The notes under the pieces are model-generated. The model saw only the letters and a program-made list of their open reading frames with translations, did not search any database and was not told the DNA's origin. Below, piece after piece: positions 34,041 through 38,119 of a stretch of 38,119 nucleotides of DNA. The stretch is from Bacteroidota bacterium. Its GTDB lineage: Bacteria > Bacteroidota > Bacteroidia > Bacteroidales > FEN-979. Where the stretch lies: positions 1 to 38,119 of the forward strand of contig JAPLDL010000010.1 of the NCBI GenBank assembly GCA_026391735.1, written 5' to 3'. Each line of letters opens with the position of its first letter. Position 1 is the first letter of the stretch. A program made the translations under genes and the position numbers.

Positions 34041-35333
34041 TTATTTCTTTTTGCTGTTCATGATCTCCTGTTCAGCCATAAATACCGCATCGCGATGGAC
34101 CTGCTCATCCAGGGAGATCCCGTTTTTCGCCGCTTTCTGCTTTACTTTCTCAAGCCAGTCGGGGGTATTGCGGATGCTCTTCTCAAATTCTTTTACCCGG
34201 TCCCTGTCGGAATTCAATCCCTGCCAGGCCTGCTGAACGAAACCATATCCTACATTCCCATAACCTGCATTGGTCTGGATGAGCACTACCAGGTCCTGGC
34301 TCAGGATCTCTTGTATGTAGTTCAGCTGGCTGGTTGATTTAGGGGCATTGAAGGTCTCAGGGTATACGTCTTTGTTGTAATACCAGAACTCATTATTGCT
34401 GAACATGTTCGTGATAAATCCCGGATAATACAGCTGCCAGTAAAAGCTGTCACCCACGAACAAAGCCCTGGGCTTGGGTTTTGTGGTATCGGCGACAAAA
34501 TGGAATGCGGGATAAGCAAGGGGAGGATATGAGAGGGGTTTGATCAGGTTAAGGGTTCGGCCTATATCATCATCCTCATACCTCGCCTTCGGGCTTACGA
34601 TAATACTGTCAATGGCAACCCGGGGAATATTCATTCCGAATCTGATCCGCAGATAATTCATCATGGAATCGATCGCGATGGTCGATCCGTAAGTACTCCA
34701 GTGAATACCCGTCTTGGGGTAAAGGATGTACCTCGAAGTATCCTTCATCTTCAAAAACCAGGCGTTGTAATCAATGAAATTCACGCCGGCTGCCTTGCAA
34801 CGCTCAACATAATATGCATAGTTCGTGAGAGGCTGTTTCGTTTTCAGGAATCTCTGCGGAATGATTTCGGGGTAGAACGTGCCTTTGTCGGGGACAAACA
34901 ACACCAGGAAATGCACCTTCGCCGTCTGCTCCAGCTTGTCCTGCAAGGCTTTCATCAGCTCCACAATGCGGTCGATCTCAGCTTTCCCTGCAAAATCATA
35001 GCCCAGCGAAGCCTCGATATATTGCTGCGCAATGAGATAATTCCCTTTCCCAATAACGATCTTGTTTGCATGAGGAACCCCGAACAGCGAAAAATCGATC
35101 TGGTTGTAAAGCCTCACGAGGTCGGTGCGGAAACCAAGAGTATTATTGATATGTGTGCTGTAGGCGGATTGGAATGTCCCTTCCATCCAGCTGTTCTTCG
35201 TTAACAAGGGCACCGAATCTTTTGGCACAAACCCTTCAAGTCCTTTGCTGTGAATCAACCCGGTCTTCTTCTGAACCGCGAATACGCAGAGAAGGATCAG
35301 TACCATTACGAAAAGCAGCTTCTTCGCGATCAT
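34041..35333 (-). CDS. AlgJ/AlgX-like SGNH-fold O-acetyltransferase partner
   Basis: A 430-aa protein with an N-terminal anchor (about 4-20) and an exterior SGNH-like domain. Seen are FHLVLFVPDKGTFYP-like strand (LVLFVPDKGTFYPEIIP), DYNAWFLKMKD, the H-containing TGIHWSTYGS (H211) and FVGDSFYWQ with candidate nucleophile S296. In AlgJ/AlgX the His lies in a DxHW triad motif; here the Asp position is G209. It starts on the base after the upstream gene's stop and ends one base before the MBOAT ATG. It should place the acetyl group on the exported polymer. Confidence 0.85.
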   Translation of the reverse strand: MIAKKLLFVMVLILLCVFAVQKKTGLIHSKGLEGFVPKDSVPLLTKNSWMEGTFQSAYSTHINNTLGFRTDLVRLYNQIDFSLFGVPHANKIVIGKGNYLIAQQYIEASLGYDFAGKAEIDRIVELMKALQDKLEQTAKVHFLVLFVPDKGTFYPEIIPQRFLKTKQPLTNYAYYVERCKAAGVNFIDYNAWFLKMKDTSRYILYPKTGIHWSTYGSTIAIDSMMNYLRIRFGMNIPRVAIDSIIVSPKARYEDDDIGRTLNLIKPLSYPPLAYPAFHFVADTTKPKPRALFVGDSFYWQLYYPGFITNMFSNNEFWYYNKDVYPETFNAPKSTSQLNYIQEILSQDLVVLIQTNAGYGNVGYGFVQQAWQGLNSDRDRVKEFEKSIRNTPDWLEKVKQKAAKNGISLDEQVHRDAVFMAEQEIMNSKKK

Positions 35334-37106
35334 CTATTCGACATTGATTTCAAGATCATCCACGTAAAACGTCGTTTTCCCCTTATTCCAGATATACACC
35401 CTCACTTCCGCCCAGGGATCAATGGTTGCCGGGATATCAAAATTTGCAGGCACAGCATACCACTGCCGGGTGGCCGACATGGGCACATCCAAAGGCCTTG
35501 ATTCATAATATACCTGATTCCCGTCCTTTTTGATATCGCAAACGATAACAGCCCCGGTGGCCGAACTGCCGGTTTTAAACATACGATAAGTGACCTGCAG
35601 TTTTACAGGCTTCGAGGCCTTTTTGAGGTTATTAAGGTATTCAAAATAGGTTACGTTGTATTCATGCTCCCGGTCAAATAACAGGCTGTAATCTCCCGAC
35701 CTGGAAACCAGCCGTGTCGTTGAAGCTCCATTGTTCATAGCCCCGTTCTCAAAATCGTTACGATAGGAATACCCCGGTTTTACAGGCAAAATTTTCGCCG
35801 TATTCAGCATCCTGCCAAACTGGTTCCAGTCCCAGCTGGATCCGAAAAAACATTCCTCGTAGGTATAACTGAGCCTGGAGGTGTATGCCGAGCAAAACAA
35901 CATCAGTGTTATAAGAAGTATAGTCTGCGGATGATTTTTCTCCGATAATTTATCCTGCAGAAGAAATGCAAGCGGAAGTCCGAACAGGGGCAGAAAACCG
36001 ATGAATACTGGTTGCCCGTAAGAACAACCAAAATACCAGCACCACCAGGAAGATAACAAATAACTCAGGAAAAGGAACAGACCCAGGTTTAACCAGCCAT
36101 TAACAGCCTTTTTTCTGATCATCATGATCATCCCTCCGATCATAAAGAACATCAGGGGAGCGTAGATAAACAGTCCGTTCAAAGTTGAAAACCATACTTC
36201 CGGGAGGTGCGGTGAAAGCAGGTTCGTAAACCATAAAGCATTTGGCTTGCTTGCAAAATACGCACCGCTGCTGTATTTCCAGTAAGCCATCTGCGGACAA
36301 AACACAAGAACCAGAATCAAAAGGAATACGAGGGAACACCTAGGTTTGAGTAATTTTTTTACCCTTTCCTTGAACTGTCCAAGGCTTGCAACATCCATTA
36401 AAAATACGACAAAAAGCAGGAGTGCTGCAGCCGGACTGATCAGTATCTCCAGCGACAGGACGAATGAAAAGATCAGGAAATACAGGTACTTCCCTGATTC
36501 ATTTAAAAACTTTTTCAGAAAAAATATAAATACAGCCGACAGAAAAAATGTGTACACCGGGGGCATGAGGGTAGAGGCAACGGAATAGTAAAACAATCCG
36601 GTCCCTGTAAATAAAAAGAAAACCGCGAGAAATGAAGCCTGATTCGAAACATAGTGAGCAAGAAATCTTCTCAATAAGATCAGCCCCAGCAGCAGGTAAA
36701 ATACCGCTGCGAAATCAGCCATATGATGATAAACCGGCGCAAAAGCCCAGTCCTGGGGGACATGAAAAACCTTTGTGATCACATGCACCCCTATAAAAAA
36801 CGGAGAAAGTAAAAGGGCGATGCCGTAAGTGTTATCGGTAAGAATCTTATGGTTTACAGTATCATACCTGAAACCGTAACCTGTTTTTTCATCTATTTTA
36901 GGTGGAACCTTGCTGAGGTCCCAGTGATAATAAAATGTAGCCGGGAGATATATATAATATCCTGCGCGGTCGCTCCAGATCTCACTTTTCCAGTTAAAAT
37001 ATCCTTTCCCCGAATGAAAATTGAACGAAAGAAAGAGCGCCAGTCCAAGGATGACGATAAAAAAAACAGTCTCAAACCAGGAAGGCAGCTTTTTTTCCAT
37101 TTCCAT
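35334..37106 (-). CDS. GT-C-like multispan protein with C-terminal sandwich tail (paralogue 2)
   Basis: A 590-aa membrane protein with about ten to eleven spans (roughly 12-440) and a soluble tail. The first exterior loop has WSDRAGYYIYLPATFYYHWD, an Asp followed by Tyr residues as in GT-C enzymes, and a following DNTYGIALLLSPFF segment. The tail begins YRNDFENGAM and ends VRVYIWNKGKTTFYVDDLEI. It is a full-length paralogue of the gene to its right: both have PQ-x-x-YWKY-SG, WFS-x-NGLF and SSW-CW (C-terminal half of the membrane domain). Spacing of one base before and none after places it in the acyltransferase operon. Function by family is not established. Confidence 0.65.
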   Translation of the reverse strand: MEMEKKLPSWFETVFFIVILGLALFLSFNFHSGKGYFNWKSEIWSDRAGYYIYLPATFYYHWDLSKVPPKIDEKTGYGFRYDTVNHKILTDNTYGIALLLSPFFIGVHVITKVFHVPQDWAFAPVYHHMADFAAVFYLLLGLILLRRFLAHYVSNQASFLAVFFLFTGTGLFYYSVASTLMPPVYTFFLSAVFIFFLKKFLNESGKYLYFLIFSFVLSLEILISPAAALLLFVVFLMDVASLGQFKERVKKLLKPRCSLVFLLILVLVFCPQMAYWKYSSGAYFASKPNALWFTNLLSPHLPEVWFSTLNGLFIYAPLMFFMIGGMIMMIRKKAVNGWLNLGLFLFLSYLLSSWWCWYFGCSYGQPVFIGFLPLFGLPLAFLLQDKLSEKNHPQTILLITLMLFCSAYTSRLSYTYEECFFGSSWDWNQFGRMLNTAKILPVKPGYSYRNDFENGAMNNGASTTRLVSRSGDYSLLFDREHEYNVTYFEYLNNLKKASKPVKLQVTYRMFKTGSSATGAVIVCDIKKDGNQVYYESRPLDVPMSATRQWYAVPANFDIPATIDPWAEVRVYIWNKGKTTFYVDDLEINVE

Positions 37107-37107
37107 G

Positions 37108-38119
37108 TTATTCGAATTTTATGCTCATGTCGTCAAAATAGAATTCCCTGCCTTTGGGATTCCAGATAAAACAATGTATCTCACTGTTCTGGTCCACCCA
37201 TTCGGGGATCTCGATAGTATCCCGGATGTTACCGTAAACTCCTTTTCTTGCAGGAAATTTGTCAAACGGTATATCCTTATAATAGATCATTTTCCCGTTC
37301 TTTTCCACGGAGCAAACCCAGACTGCATGCATGGAATCAGCTAAGGCAGGATAAACCCACACACTCATGCTGACCCTACTTACCGGATGGTCCAGGATCT
37401 TGGATAACGTTCGCCGGTAATGCACATTATCTGCGATGTCTTTGTTGCAGTAAGAAGCGGTTACCCGTGAACGGACATGCTCGTTGGTGAGGATCACCGG
37501 TTCGTAACCGAAATTATTGGAAAAATCGGTATTCCAGGTATAGGTTTTCTGCGGAAAATCAACTAGCTCAAAATCCTTAAGCTTGATGAAATAATCGTCC
37601 CAGGACCACATGCCCCCGGTGAAAATATTATAATGGTAGAACATCATCAGGTTGCCATAACCCAACAGGAGGAAAACGACAACCATGACGGATCTCAGGA
37701 AAAGATTTTTCCAGCGGATAATTGCAAGCAGCAGATAACCCAACGGTAGGGCGATGAAAACGGCGAACTCGGCAAGCGGGCGAAAGCCAAAGGATCCCCC
37801 GTAAAACCAGCAATGCCAACTTGAAAATATATACGATGCCAGCAGGAAAAAAAAGATCGAAATCCAGGTGTTCGATTTTCGCTGCCTAACCATAACAAAC
37901 ATCCCTGCAATGAACAGAAACCAAACCGGATGATACGGGAACAATCCGTTAAACGGGGAGAACCAGATCTGTAGCAGCATGGGATGTGCCCAGTAGAAGA
38001 CCTCCCCGGGATAGGAATAGTAAACAAAATGCCCCGAAAGGTATTTCCAGTAAAGGAACTGGGGTATGAGCACAATGAACTGGATCATTATAAAGACCAG
38101 GCTTCGTTTCGGGTTCAGG
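37108..38119 (-). CDS. GT-C-like multispan protein with C-terminal sandwich tail (paralogue 1, 5' part missing)
   Basis: The reading frame is open to the right edge, so an internal ATG at 38088 is not the start; the residues before it (LNPKRSLVFI) align with LKPRCSLVFL in the neighbour. Visible are the last five or six spans and the tail, starting TWNTDFSNNFG and ending CFIWNPKGREFYFDDMSI. Roughly 250 N-terminal residues are expected outside the window by comparison with the 590-aa paralogue. It ends one base before the paralogue's ATG and is the first visible gene of the four-gene minus-strand operon. Confidence 0.65.
   Translation of the reverse strand, partial: LNPKRSLVFIMIQFIVLIPQFLYWKYLSGHFVYYSYPGEVFYWAHPMLLQIWFSPFNGLFPYHPVWFLFIAGMFVMVRQRKSNTWISIFFFLLASYIFSSWHCWFYGGSFGFRPLAEFAVFIALPLGYLLLAIIRWKNLFLRSVMVVVFLLLGYGNLMMFYHYNIFTGGMWSWDDYFIKLKDFELVDFPQKTYTWNTDFSNNFGYEPVILTNEHVRSRVTASYCNKDIADNVHYRRTLSKILDHPVSRVSMSVWVYPALADSMHAVWVCSVEKNGKMIYYKDIPFDKFPARKGVYGNIRDTIEIPEWVDQNSEIHCFIWNPKGREFYFDDMSIKFE

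Noticed and set aside
1..38119. Insertion sequence, prophage or integrative element
   Set aside because: No transposase, integrase, phage structural gene or attachment-site pair was found on either strand.

Overview
The window looks like a chromosomal segment of an uncultured or anaerobic/microaerophilic Bacteroidota, most likely order Bacteroidales or Marinilabiliales. The grounds are: a GldH gliding lipoprotein; two type IX secretion (T9SS) substrates with the two known C-terminal sorting domain types; a TonB receptor with a carboxypeptidase-D-like N-terminal domain; a three-gene succinate dehydrogenase/fumarate reductase with a fused di-haem cytochrome b subunit; and repeated matches to the Bacteroidota -7 promoter box TAnnTTTG just upstream of start codons. 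No rRNA, tRNA, CRISPR array, transposase or phage gene was recognised.

Layout. 1-100: 5' end of a TerC-like membrane protein (minus), divergent from a type I-like glutamine synthetase (191-1696). 1967-6618: small heat-shock protein, EamA exporter, a phospholipase-D/cardiolipin-synthase-like enzyme (minus), then the coupled run yicC-gmk-nadD. 6721-8109: Xaa-Pro aminopeptidase (minus). 8268-11701: sdhC-sdhA-sdhB. 11924-12103: an unrecognised 59-aa protein. 12150-14486: TonB-dependent receptor. 14596-19851: holB, ricT (PSP1), gldH and a class A penicillin-binding protein. 19991-21056: a saccharopine-dehydrogenase-like gene broken by a one-base frameshift.

21099-38119 is mostly a cell-surface and carbohydrate region. 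It holds two GT2 glycosyltransferases; three multi-membrane-span proteins of GT-C-like build that each end in a beta-sandwich-like tail (one cut by the window edge); a GH16-like lipoprotein coupled to a membrane-anchored FG-GAP protein whose N-terminal domain resembles those tails; an AlgJ/AlgX-like SGNH protein coupled to an AlgI-like MBOAT acyltransferase; and two T9SS surface proteins. The last four minus-strand genes (38119 to 32582) are spaced 1, 0 and 1 bases apart, so they form one operon. My inference is that this region builds, decorates (O-acylates) and remodels an extracellular glycan or glycoprotein, with the shared tail docking enzymes to it.

Two repeat systems overlay the genes. 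(i) Seven clusters of short 6-10 base words, each cluster with its own word and usually both orientations (hairpin-forming), lie at gene borders, in the sdhA-sdhB spacer and, in frame, inside holB. (ii) A composite interspersed element built from degenerate 36-37 bp units follows the stop codon of glnA, sdhB and the MBOAT gene, each time in the sense orientation of that gene.
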